In this document: positions 1 to 7,541 of the stretch, in pieces
Numbering within the stretch: the stretch's first letter is position 1
Layout of the letters: each line of letters begins with the position of its first letter
Assembly: GCF_001672775.1 (NCBI RefSeq)
Contig: NZ_LZKJ01000068.1
Location: forward strand, 1 to 44,843
Source of the DNA: Mycobacterium kyorinense
GTDB lineage: Bacteria > Actinomycetota > Actinomycetes > Mycobacteriales > Mycobacteriaceae
Reading direction: 5' to 3'
Length of the DNA: 44,843 bases
The notes under the pieces: model-generated
Database searches by the model: none
Told to the model about the DNA's origin: nothing
What the model saw: only the letters and a program-made list of their open reading frames with translations
Position numbers and translations under genes: made by a program

Positions 1-584
1 ACGATGAACGACTTGATCGCCGGGCGGCCCAGCGACTTGTCCAAGGTCGCCCACACCACGATGTGGGTGGCGCGCGAACCCGCAGTGACGAAGATTTTTT
101 CGCCGTTGATCACGTACTCGTCGCCGTCGAGCTTGGCGGTCGTCGACACCGCCGCCGAGTCGGAGCCGAAGCCCGGTTCGGTGATGGCCATCGCCGCCCA
201 CACCCTGCCCAAGCGTTGCAGCTGCTCGTCGGTGGCCACCCCGGAGATGGCCGCGTTACCCAATCCTTGATAGGGGATCGACAGCATCATCGCCGCGTCG
301 CCCCAACTGGCCTCCAGGGTCTGCAGCACCGCCGCCATGTTGGCGCCGTTGCGGTTCTCTTCGCTGCTTTCGCTGCTACGAAACGCGTCGGCTCCGGCCA
401 TGCCGAGGGTGTTGGACGCGGCGGCACCCTCGAACATGTGGGCCAAGGTGTCCAGCTCGACCGGGTAGGCGTGCTCCTTCAGGTCGTATTTGCGGGCGAT
501 CGGCCGCATGAGCTCGGCACCGGCGGAGTGCGCATTGTCGATGACCGGGTGCAGCTTCTTCGGGATTTCCAGATTGATTGCCAT
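1..584 (-). CDS. fadE23: Acyl-CoA dehydrogenase, FadE23-like (3' part outside window)
   Basis: Only the first 194 codons are present; the gene runs off the left edge. It begins MAINLEIPKK at the ATG whose A is base 584. The segment AITEPGFGSD (residues 133-142) is the acyl-CoA dehydrogenase signature of the FAD-binding beta domain, followed by the usual DGDEYVINGEKIF strand (153-165). The family oxidises acyl-CoA to trans-2-enoyl-CoA with FAD. It lies 38 nt downstream of the fadE24-like gene on the same strand, as in M. tuberculosis (Rv3140 next to Rv3139). Adjacent mycobacterial FadE pairs often form alpha2beta2 heterotetramers, so the two products may be partners; that is inference. The true substrate is not evident. 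No strong Shine-Dalgarno sequence precedes the ATG, so translation may depend on the upstream gene. Confidence 0.88.
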   Translation of the reverse strand, partial: MAINLEIPKKLHPVIDNAHSAGAELMRPIARKYDLKEHAYPVELDTLAHMFEGAAASNTLGMAGADAFRSSESSEENRNGANMAAVLQTLEASWGDAAMMLSIPYQGLGNAAISGVATDEQLQRLGRVWAAMAITEPGFGSDSAAVSTTAKLDGDEYVINGEKIFVTAGSRATHIVVWATLDKSLGRPAIKSFI

Positions 585-622
585 GACCAGACTTTCGGTT
601 GCGAAGAGGAATTGAATGACGG

Positions 623-2011
623 CTAGATCACTACGACACCCTCGGCGACGCCGATGGCCCGCAGGTCGCGGTACCAGCGTTCGACGGGGTGTTCCTTCGT
701 GTAGCCGTGGCCGCCGAGCAACTGCACGCCGTCCAAGCCGATCTGCATGCCCTTGTCGGTGGCCAGCCGCTTGGCCAGCGCCGCTTCGCGGGTGAACGGC
801 AGACCTTGCTCGGCACGCGCGGCGCCGCGCCAGGTGATCAGCCGCATGCCGTCGAACTCGATGGCGATGTTGGCGCACATGAACGCAACCGATTGCCGGT
901 GGGCGATCGGCTCGCCGAAGGCTTCGCGTTCTTTGACGTAGGGGACGACGTAGTCGAGCACGGCATGGGAGGTGCCGACGGCCAGCGCGGCCCAGCCCAG
1001 CCGCGACAAGGCGATCGCTTCCGAATAGTCCGCATCGCTCGCGCCGTCCTCGCCGAGGCGGGCGCTCAGTGGCACGGACACCTTGTCCAACTCGACCTGG
1101 CCCAGGGCGGCGGCGCGGATGCCCATGCTCGGGTCGGGCTTGACAGTCAGACCCTCAGTCGACGACTCGACGATGAACAGCGCCGGCCGGCCGTCGAGTT
1201 GTGCTGCCACGATGAACAATTCGGCGTCGGCGGCCGCCGGGACCAGCGACTTGACACCTTCGAGCCGGTAGCCGCTGGGGGTGCGCGTCGCGGTGGTCTT
1301 CAGGTTGGTCGGATCGAACAATGCGTGCGGTTCGGCGATCGCCACGCAGGCCTGCGGAACGTTGTCGCCCGCGAACTCCTTCAGATAGGTGGCCTGCTGA
1401 TCGGCGCTGCCCCAATGGGTGAGCGCGGCCGCGACCCCGGCCGGGGCGAGGATCGGCAGCGCCAGCCCCATGTCGCCATACGCCAGCGCCTCGGCGACGA
1501 GCACGTTGGTGACACTGGAGCGGTGTTCGGCGATGCCTTCGAAGTCCTCGGGAACGTTGACGGCGGTGATCCCTAACTCGGCCGCCTTGGCGACCAGATC
1601 CGCGGGATAGGCCGCTGCCTCGTCGGCGTCGTGGGCGGCGGGCCGCAGGATCTCCTCGGCGAACTGCTCGACGGTTTCGACGATGAGCTTCTGATCGTCG
1701 TCGGGCGTCAGGTCGAAGTAGTCTTTGCCGCTTGCCTTCAGCCGCGTCGGCCCGCCGCGAAGCCCTTGGACGCGTTTGAACTGCCGGTTGGTGGCGCCGG
1801 CGGCGGAAAACACCGTCTTGACGCCGTAGCGCAGCGTCCGGTTGAGCGGATCGCGCAAGCGGTATTTGTCCAGGAACTCTTGGCCGAGCAGCGGCGTGAG
1901 CAGCGCCATGCCGATGTCGATGCTGGATCGCTTGTGCTTGTGCTCACCAACGGCGGTCTTACGGCCGGTTCGCTTGGGGCGTCCATTGGTCGCGGGGAGG
2001 GTGTTGGTCAT
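623..2011 (-). CDS. fadE24: Acyl-CoA dehydrogenase, FadE24-like
   Basis: A 462-residue acyl-CoA dehydrogenase. A basic N-terminal extension of about 100 residues precedes the conserved core, which starts near the segment DYFDLTPDDD. The C-terminal signature QLLGGHGYTKEHPVERWYRD is present. E457, in the closing AEG, falls where the catalytic base of the EGT motif lies in related enzymes, but the protein ends five residues later, so the C-terminal helix is short. Expected activity is FAD-dependent alpha-beta oxidation of an unidentified acyl-CoA. The order fadE24 then fadE23, and the neighbouring hisN, match M. tuberculosis Rv3137-Rv3140, except that no pflA lies between hisN and fadE24. A perfect palindrome 44 nt upstream of the ATG suggests repressor control. 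Start chosen: ATG at 2011. Confidence 0.9.
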   Translation of the reverse strand: MTNTLPATNGRPKRTGRKTAVGEHKHKRSSIDIGMALLTPLLGQEFLDKYRLRDPLNRTLRYGVKTVFSAAGATNRQFKRVQGLRGGPTRLKASGKDYFDLTPDDDQKLIVETVEQFAEEILRPAAHDADEAAAYPADLVAKAAELGITAVNVPEDFEGIAEHRSSVTNVLVAEALAYGDMGLALPILAPAGVAAALTHWGSADQQATYLKEFAGDNVPQACVAIAEPHALFDPTNLKTTATRTPSGYRLEGVKSLVPAAADAELFIVAAQLDGRPALFIVESSTEGLTVKPDPSMGIRAAALGQVELDKVSVPLSARLGEDGASDADYSEAIALSRLGWAALAVGTSHAVLDYVVPYVKEREAFGEPIAHRQSVAFMCANIAIEFDGMRLITWRGAARAEQGLPFTREAALAKRLATDKGMQIGLDGVQLLGGHGYTKEHPVERWYRDLRAIGVAEGVVVI

Positions 2012-2054
2012 ATCAGCAGCCTTTTATTGAGCACTGTCGTTGGGCTAACGCGCC

Positions 2055-2078
2055 CTATCTTACTCTGGAGTAAGATAG
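2055..2078. promoter_or_regulatory. Perfect 11-bp inverted repeat, probable operator of fadE24-fadE23
   Basis: The arms CTATCTTACTC and GAGTAAGATAG are separated by TG, giving a 24-bp site with fully complementary arms. It lies between hisN and fadE24, about 44 nt before the fadE24 ATG. Read on the minus strand, TAAGAT inside the right-hand arm could serve as a -10 hexamer, so a bound protein would block transcription. Size and symmetry suit a TetR-family dimer. No regulator gene is adjacent, so the cognate protein is unknown. Confidence 0.65.
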
Positions 2079-2107
2079 ACGTACCTGTTAAATACTTCAC
2101 ACCGCTG

Positions 2108-2887
2108 CTAGCTGCGCAATCGCCTCAGCACCTCGTCGTGCAGCGAGCCGTTGGTGGCCACCACGCTGCCGCCGTGGGGGCCGGCGGTGCCGTCCAAGCT
2201 GGTGAACGCGCCGCCCGCCTCCCGCACCAGGATGTCCAGCGCAGCCAGGTCCCAAACCGAGACCTCGGGTTCGGCGGCGACGTCGACCGCGCCCTCGGCC
2301 ACCAGGCAGTACGACCAGAAATCGCCGTAGGCCCGCACCCGCCACACCGCATCGGTGAGCGCAACGAAGTGCTCCCGCAGACCGCGCTGCGCCCACCCAG
2401 ACAGGCTGGAGAACGACAGGCTCGCCGCGCTCAGCTCTGCTACCGACGACACCGTGAGCCGTCGCGGTGCCGAACCGCCGACCGTCGCAAATGCACCTGC
2501 ACCGCTAGCAGCCCACCACCGCCGCTGCAGCGCGGGCGCGCTGATGACCCCGACCGTGGGCACGCCGTCGTCGAGCAACGCGATCAAGCTGGCCCACACC
2601 GGCACGCCGCGCACGAAGTTTTTGGTGCCGTCGATCGGGTCGACGATCCATTGCCGCCCGGTCAAAGTGGTGGAGCCACCGAACTCTTCGCCGAGGATGC
2701 TGTCGGTGGGCCGCTCGCGGCCGAGCGCTTCGCGCATTGCGGTTTCGACGGCCCGGTCTGCGTCGGTCACCGGCGTGAGATCGGGTTTCGTGTCGACCTG
2801 CAGGTCCAGCGCGCCGAACCGGGTCAACGTGACCGCGTCCGCGCGGTCAGCCAGCGCCAACGCCACCGCGAGATCGTCGTCGGTCAT
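2108..2887 (-). CDS. hisN: Histidinol-phosphatase / inositol-monophosphatase family phosphatase
   Basis: A 259-residue Mg-dependent phosphatase of the inositol monophosphatase fold. Metal-binding motifs are GEEFGG (66-71), DPIDGTKN (83-90, motif A) and WDLAALD (212-218, motif B). The M. tuberculosis counterpart, Rv3137, is annotated as the histidinol-phosphate phosphatase HisN, which supplies the penultimate step of histidine synthesis; related enzymes act on inositol phosphate or PAP, so the substrate is assigned by homology only. Position next to fadE24/fadE23 is conserved with M. tuberculosis. A purine-rich GAGGAG lies about 9 nt before the ATG at 2887. The following 96 bp hold the fadE24 operator, so co-transcription with the fadE genes is possible but not required. 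Confidence 0.85.
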   Translation of the reverse strand: MTDDDLAVALALADRADAVTLTRFGALDLQVDTKPDLTPVTDADRAVETAMREALGRERPTDSILGEEFGGSTTLTGRQWIVDPIDGTKNFVRGVPVWASLIALLDDGVPTVGVISAPALQRRWWAASGAGAFATVGGSAPRRLTVSSVAELSAASLSFSSLSGWAQRGLREHFVALTDAVWRVRAYGDFWSYCLVAEGAVDVAAEPEVSVWDLAALDILVREAGGAFTSLDGTAGPHGGSVVATNGSLHDEVLRRLRS

Positions 2888-2967
2888 TGATGCCGCTCCT
2901 CGATCCCGGCTGCGCCGCCATCATCGTCGTCGGCATGGGCTAGGGGCGTCATTCCTGCAGTCCTACC

Positions 2968-3315
2968 ATGGGCGGCGTGTGGGAAGTCGGTGTGCTGTTA
3001 CTGCTGATCGCGATTCTGGCTGTGTTTTTGGCCCCGAGGTTCATCCGGCGCGGACCCCGCGGCGACGCGGTGCAGGGCACGCTGCTGGTTACCGGCGTCA
3101 GTCCGCGACCCGACGCCACCGGTCAGCAGTACGTCACGATCGCCGGCGTGATCAACGGACCGACGGTCAACGAGCACGCCGTCTACCAGCGCATGGAAGT
3201 CAATGTCGAGGACTGGCCGACGATGGGTCAGCTGATGCCGGTGGTGTACTCACCGAAGAATCCGGACAACTGGAGTCTGGCGCCGCCCCAGCGGCCCGAG
3301 GCGCCCGCCACCTAG
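2968..3315 (+). CDS. Small single-pass membrane protein, unknown function
   Basis: A 115-residue protein with one N-terminal hydrophobic helix (about residues 6-25, VGVLLLLIAILAVFLAPRF) followed by an Arg-rich stop-transfer stretch and a roughly 85-residue soluble domain containing VTIAGVINGPTVNEHAVYQ and PVVYSPKNPDNW. The latter resembles the short beta-rich domains of small actinobacterial membrane proteins whose role is unknown; I cannot name the family with certainty. It is divergent from hisN (80-bp gap) and convergent with the nar cluster. The start ATGGGCGGC at 2968 was chosen because it directly precedes the membrane helix; there is no strong ribosome-binding site. Confidence 0.65.
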   Translation: MGGVWEVGVLLLLIAILAVFLAPRFIRRGPRGDAVQGTLLVTGVSPRPDATGQQYVTIAGVINGPTVNEHAVYQRMEVNVEDWPTMGQLMPVVYSPKNPDNWSLAPPQRPEAPAT

Positions 3316-3329
3316 CGACTCCTGCCATC

Positions 3330-3405
3330 GAGTGTGAAAGCTGGGCTTTGAGTGTGAAACCTGGGCGGTGGAATCGCGGAAATTCCGCCCTACTTTCACA
3401 CTCAA
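3330..3405. repeat. Direct plus inverted repeat forming a long hairpin between convergent genes
   Basis: GAGTGTGAAA, followed by GCTGGG or CCTGGG, occurs twice in direct orientation (3330-3345 and 3350-3365). The second copy is mirrored: TTGAGTGTGAAA at 3348-3359 pairs perfectly with TTTCACACTCAA at 3394-3405. Inside, GGGCGG...GAAT pairs with AATTCCGCCC, so a long imperfect hairpin can form. It sits between the ends of two convergent genes, so it could act as a bidirectional terminator or be a dispersed intergenic palindromic repeat. Confidence 0.6.
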
Positions 3406-3453
3406 TGTCCAGAGATCTGTCATCGCGACTGAACCGCGCTCGGGGGAGCAACG

Positions 3454-4560
3454 TCAAAGGGCGCCGGTCACTTGGGCGTCGGATTGCTCGGCGACGCGTC
3501 GCCGCCTAGACGACGCGCCAAAGACCGTGGTGATCAGATGATGGATCATCGCGGCAAATGTGAGCGCCCAGGCGGCCAGGCCGATCCAGCTTTCGTCGGC
3601 GCCGATGTACTCCACGATCGGCAGATGATCGGTCTTGCCCAGGTAGTCGCCGGCCACCCCGTACATGCCCAGCGGGAACACCACGCTCCACAGCGGTCCC
3701 TCGTAGCGCAGGGGAATGCGATGCACGACGTGTTTCCACACGCCGGCCGCGATCAGTGGCGGGATCAGCCAGGTGCCGAAGGCCCAGAACACCACCGATG
3801 TTCCGGCGATCAGACCGCGGGTGGCGTCGACCATCGGCGCGGATGCCATCTCCACGATCCGTGCGCCGGCGACGACGGTGATGGCGGTCGCGCCCATCGA
3901 CACCCAATACGGCGGCGTGAGGTCTTCGGGCTTCAGCCCGTAGAGCAGAATGCGAGCGCCGACGAAAATGCCGGCCGCGGCGTAGAGGAACACGCCCACC
4001 GACCAGGAGAACACCGCGAGCAGCGCCAATTCTCTTCGGCCCGTGTCTAATTCGGGCTCGAGCGCGGCGGCCAGTACAGCGACCGACTCGCTGGCGACCA
4101 CCCAGATGAACCAGCTGCCGTTGGCGTGCTGCAACACCGGCCGGTGCGTGGTGCGTACCACCGCGGCCCACGGCACGACGTAGCCCAGGACCAGCCAGGC
4201 CAGCCACGCGACAACCAGCAGCGCGGAGGCGAGCCGGTAGTGGGTGTCGATGGCCAAACGGGTGCCCAGCACGTCGACGGCCGCGACAAACGTGAATGAC
4301 CCGAACGCGCGTCGCGGGTCCCGCAAGTCTGCGATGAAGTCGGAGCAGAACGCGATGATCCGCACGGCGGTAGCCGCCACCAAGACGACGAACGCGACGA
4401 CGGCCAGCCACAGCAATACCACCGAGAACGTGTAGGCATGGTGGTTGTGCATCGCGATCGACACGATGCCGGTGGCCATCACCAGCGCGAAGTAGCCGGG
4501 GTTGAGGGTTCTTACCGCTTCCCGAACACCGGTCGTGCCGTCTGCCTCAGTAAGGGACAC
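3454..4560 (-). CDS. TehA/SLAC1-family anion channel, last gene of the nar cluster
   Basis: A membrane protein of about 10 hydrophobic segments beginning with RTLNPGYFALVMATGIVSIAM, the typical first helix of the C4-dicarboxylate/TehA/SLAC1 family (PF03595). Members include bacterial TehA, yeast Mae1 malate permease and the plant guard-cell channel SLAC1, which conducts nitrate and chloride. I prefer the GTG at 4560 (VSLTEADG..., 368 residues). It overlaps the narI stop by 14 nt and has GGAAGA about 6 nt upstream, whereas the ATG at 4632 (392 residues) would overlap narI by 86 nt with no visible ribosome site. Translational coupling to narI suggests a role in nitrate or nitrite movement; this is inference. 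No NarK-type transporter is visible in the window. Confidence 0.82.
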   Translation of the reverse strand: MSLTEADGTTGVREAVRTLNPGYFALVMATGIVSIAMHNHHAYTFSVVLLWLAVVAFVVLVAATAVRIIAFCSDFIADLRDPRRAFGSFTFVAAVDVLGTRLAIDTHYRLASALLVVAWLAWLVLGYVVPWAAVVRTTHRPVLQHANGSWFIWVVASESVAVLAAALEPELDTGRRELALLAVFSWSVGVFLYAAAGIFVGARILLYGLKPEDLTPPYWVSMGATAITVVAGARIVEMASAPMVDATRGLIAGTSVVFWAFGTWLIPPLIAAGVWKHVVHRIPLRYEGPLWSVVFPLGMYGVAGDYLGKTDHLPIVEYIGADESWIGLAAWALTFAAMIHHLITTVFGASSRRRRVAEQSDAQVTGAL

Positions 4561-5296
4561 CGATCTTCCGCCATCTCCGCCCGCTGGTTCCTGGCTCTTG
4601 GGGAGGCCTGGCAACGCGGCTGCGGATGACAATATAGGGCCGCCACAGATACCACAGCGGGTAACTCCACGCGTGAACCAGACGGCTGAACGGCCAGACG
4701 ATGAAAATCGCCCACGACGCGATGGCGTGCACCCGATACAGCGGCGGCGCGCTCATGATCGCCTTGACGTTGGGGCGGAAGGCGAACAGGCTGCGAAACC
4801 ACACCCCGACGGTGTTGCGGTACTCGTAGTGCGAGGTGTCCTGCAGTCCCAGGGTCAAGAAGATGCCGAGCAGGACGATGATCCCGAGCAGGATCAGCGC
4901 CAAGTAGTCCACCGGGCTGGTGGTGGCGCGGACCCGGGGCACAGCAGTGCGGCGAAAGGTCAGGATCCCGGCGCCGATCAGGATGCCGATGGCAGCGGCT
5001 GAGCCGGCGACTGCCGAGAAGTCCTGGTACAACGTTTCGGGAATGCCCAGCCAGTCGGTGACGGACTTCGGAACGAGGATGCCCAGGACGTGTCCGCCGA
5101 TCGCGGCGAACGTGGCGTAGTGAAACAGCGGGGATCCCCATTTGAGCAGCCGACGCTCCTGAAGCTGGGTCGAGCGGCTGGTCCAGCCGAATTGGTCGTA
5201 GCGCCACCGCCAGATGTGGCCGACGATGAAGACGGCGATCGCGATGTACGGCAGTATCACCCACCAGCAGATGCTCCACGTGCTCAGCTGTCCCAT
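4547..5296 (-). CDS. narI: Respiratory nitrate reductase gamma subunit (cytochrome b)
   Basis: A 249-residue membrane subunit with five transmembrane helices that oxidises menaquinol and passes electrons through two b hemes to NarH. Four histidines, H59 and H69 in FHYATFAAIGGH and H190 and H208 in YRVHAIASWAIFIVWPFSRLVHAW, lie at a constant +3 offset from the E. coli NarI heme ligands (56, 66, 187, 205). The start ATG at 5296 overlaps the end of narJ by 13 nt. Its last codons overlap the start of the TehA-like gene. Length is close to the usual NarI (about 225-250 residues). Confidence 0.95.
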   Translation of the reverse strand: MGQLSTWSICWWVILPYIAIAVFIVGHIWRWRYDQFGWTSRSTQLQERRLLKWGSPLFHYATFAAIGGHVLGILVPKSVTDWLGIPETLYQDFSAVAGSAAAIGILIGAGILTFRRTAVPRVRATTSPVDYLALILLGIIVLLGIFLTLGLQDTSHYEYRNTVGVWFRSLFAFRPNVKAIMSAPPLYRVHAIASWAIFIVWPFSRLVHAWSYPLWYLWRPYIVIRSRVARPPQEPGTSGRRWRKIGVPY

Positions 5297-5922
5297 GGAT
5301 CGCCTCCACTTCGAGCGCCGTATCCAGCAAGGTATTCCGGCGGCGCAAACGGCTCCAGTCCGACGTCTTCCCGCGGCGGACCGGATTCCCAGGCGGCCCG
5401 CACCTGGTCCAATTCGCGCTTGCCGAGCCCGGGCAGATCGGCGATCACGGCGGCCACCAGGTCGGCATACGGCGACTCGGCCTTGGTCAAGTTGCGACGC
5501 AGCAACTCAAGATCAGGGCGGTGCGCCGACAACAGCCGCTGGCCGCGCGGACACAGCGCGGCGAAGTCCAACACCATCGGCAGGTAATCGGGCAACTCGT
5601 CGTCGGACGGGACGAAGCCGGCGTCGCGATAGGCGGTCTTGAAGATGACCATCGCCATCCCGCGTTTGCGGGTGTCGCCGTAGCGGTAGTAGGTCAGATA
5701 CAGCGTGCACTTGCGGTGCAGATCGAACGTGCGCACGTAGTGCTGCGCGACCTGGTTGGGCGGCGTGGCGCGCAGCCAGCCCAGAAACCGGCTAAACGCC
5801 TCGCGCGCCGGCTTGGGGCCGGCCCCGGCCGCGAACGTGTCCAGTGCGTCGAGCCCGTCGAAGAGCGCCGCCGTCGGATACTGCAGCAGCACCGACGCCA
5901 ACTTGATGGTCTGCTGGTTCAT
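5284..5922 (-). CDS. narJ: Nitrate reductase molybdenum cofactor assembly chaperone
   Basis: A 212-residue cytosolic chaperone of the NarJ/NarW (TorD-like) family, needed for insertion of the molybdenum cofactor into NarG and for docking of NarGH to NarI. The conserved block YVRTFDLHRKCTLYLTYYRY followed by GDTRKRG is diagnostic, as is LPDYLPMVLDFA. Its ATG at 5922 overlaps the narH stop as ATGA, so the two are translationally coupled. It is not part of the final enzyme. Confidence 0.94.
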   Translation of the reverse strand: MNQQTIKLASVLLQYPTAALFDGLDALDTFAAGAGPKPAREAFSRFLGWLRATPPNQVAQHYVRTFDLHRKCTLYLTYYRYGDTRKRGMAMVIFKTAYRDAGFVPSDDELPDYLPMVLDFAALCPRGQRLLSAHRPDLELLRRNLTKAESPYADLVAAVIADLPGLGKRELDQVRAAWESGPPREDVGLEPFAPPEYLAGYGARSGGDPWDS

Positions 5923-7541
5923 GCGGTGCCCGGTTCTGGGAACATCCGCGCGTCGCGGTCTCTGCCGTTCCAGTTCAGCAAGTTGAACCCGGTTGCGGGG
6001 CTGGTGCTTTCCGGGGGAGTGGTCGACGGGCGATAGGAGCCGACGCCGTGCGGTCCAGGCGGGCCCATTCCGCCCATGCCGGGGCCGCCGTCGGTGTCGA
6101 GGCTGCAGAACAGCTGTTCGTGCTGGCCCATCAAGATCCCCGCCTCCTCGGTGTGGGCAGGCGGAATCACGTAGCGCTCTTCATATTTCGCGATCGCCAA
6201 TAGTCGATACAGGTCGTCGAGGTCATCGGCGGTGGCGCCAACCGAGGCGGGAAGACCCTCGTCGACGTCCAAGCCGAGTTGCCCGGCGCGCTGAATCGCC
6301 CGCACAGCGGCCAGCTTGCGCAGCACCGTGCGCACCACCTCGGCGTCGCCGGCGGTGAACAGATTGGCCAGGTACTCCACCGGGATACGCAGCGCGTCGA
6401 TCGCGGCGAAAACATTGTCGGGGTTGTTCTCGTCATAGCCTGCCGCGTTGACGACGTCGGCCACCGGCGACAGCGGCGGGATGTACCAAACCATCGGCAG
6501 CGTGCGATATTCCGGATGCAGTGGCAGCGCAACCTTGTGCCGCACCGCCAGCTCATAGACCGGGGAGCGCTGCGCGGCCTGAATCCAGTCGTGTGGAATG
6601 CCGGCGCGCGCCGCCTCGGCCTGCACGGCCGGGTCGTTGGGGTCGAGGAACACGTCGAGTTGGGCTTGGTAAAGATCCTGCGCATCGGGTGTGGCGGCGG
6701 CGTCGAGCACCTTATCGGCGTCGTAGAGGAACAGGCCCAGATACCGCAGCCGGCCAACACAGGTCTCCGAGCAGATCGTCGGCAGCCCTTGCTCGGTCCG
6801 CGGATAGCAGAACGTACACTTCTCGGCCTTGCCGGTGCGGTGGTTGAAATAGACCTTCTTATAGGGACATCCGGACACGCAGAATCGCCAACCGCGGCAA
6901 CGATCCTGGTCTACCAGCACGATCCCGTCGTCGGCGCGTTTGTACATCGCCCCAGATGGACAGGACGCGACGCACGAGGGGTTGAGGCAGTGCTCGCAGA
7001 TGCGGGGCAGGTAGAACATGAACACCTGCTCGAACTCCATCTTGACCTGTTCCTGCAGGCCGGCGAGGTTGGGATCGTCGACGGCCAGTTCCGGCGCGCC
7101 GGCCAGGTCGTCGTCAAAGTTGCTGCCCCACTTAACCGTTACGTCGCGACCGGTCAGCGCGGAAATCGAATGCGCGCTGGGGTTCGCGGTGCCCAGCGGC
7201 GCGTCGATCACGGTTTGGTAGTCGTAGGTCCACGGGTCACCGTAGTCGTCGATGCTGGGCAGGTCGGGGTTGTAGAAGATCGACAGCAGCTTGCGCAGCC
7301 GCCCGCCCGCCTTGAGCTGTAGCCGCCCCTTGCGGTCCAGCGTCCAGCCGCCGTGCCACCGCTCCTGGTCCTCGTAACGTTTGGGATAGCCGATGCCCGG
7401 CTTGGTTTCGACGTTGTTGAAGTAGACGTATTCGGTGCCCGGGCGGTTGGTCCACACCTGCTTGCAGGTGACCGTGCAGGTATGGCAGCCGATGCACTTG
7501 TCGAGGTTCATCACCATCGCCACCTGAGCCATCACCCGCAT
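5919..7541 (-). CDS. narH: Respiratory nitrate reductase beta subunit (iron-sulfur)
   Basis: A 540-residue electron-transfer subunit. Four cysteine groups bind the FS1-FS4 clusters: C16/19/22/26; C182/185/190/194 (CEHCLNPSC); C215/C221/C225 with W218 in CRGWRFC, the tryptophan variant that makes a 3Fe-4S cluster in E. coli NarH; and C242/245/257/261 (CTFCYP...CSETC). The open frame extends upstream to 8210, but that part lies inside narG in another frame. The true start MRVMAQVAMVMNLDKC at 7541 is preceded by GGAGGTG with 8-nt spacing and overlaps the narG stop by one base (TGATG). An in-frame ATG four codons later is the only near alternative. Confidence 0.95.
   Translation of the reverse strand: MRVMAQVAMVMNLDKCIGCHTCTVTCKQVWTNRPGTEYVYFNNVETKPGIGYPKRYEDQERWHGGWTLDRKGRLQLKAGGRLRKLLSIFYNPDLPSIDDYGDPWTYDYQTVIDAPLGTANPSAHSISALTGRDVTVKWGSNFDDDLAGAPELAVDDPNLAGLQEQVKMEFEQVFMFYLPRICEHCLNPSCVASCPSGAMYKRADDGIVLVDQDRCRGWRFCVSGCPYKKVYFNHRTGKAEKCTFCYPRTEQGLPTICSETCVGRLRYLGLFLYDADKVLDAAATPDAQDLYQAQLDVFLDPNDPAVQAEAARAGIPHDWIQAAQRSPVYELAVRHKVALPLHPEYRTLPMVWYIPPLSPVADVVNAAGYDENNPDNVFAAIDALRIPVEYLANLFTAGDAEVVRTVLRKLAAVRAIQRAGQLGLDVDEGLPASVGATADDLDDLYRLLAIAKYEERYVIPPAHTEEAGILMGQHEQLFCSLDTDGGPGMGGMGPPGPHGVGSYRPSTTPPESTSPATGFNLLNWNGRDRDARMFPEPGTA

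Noticed and set aside
4561..4632. ATG start of the TehA-like gene at 4632
   Set aside because: It would overlap narI by 86 nt without a ribosome site; the GTG at 4560 is better placed.
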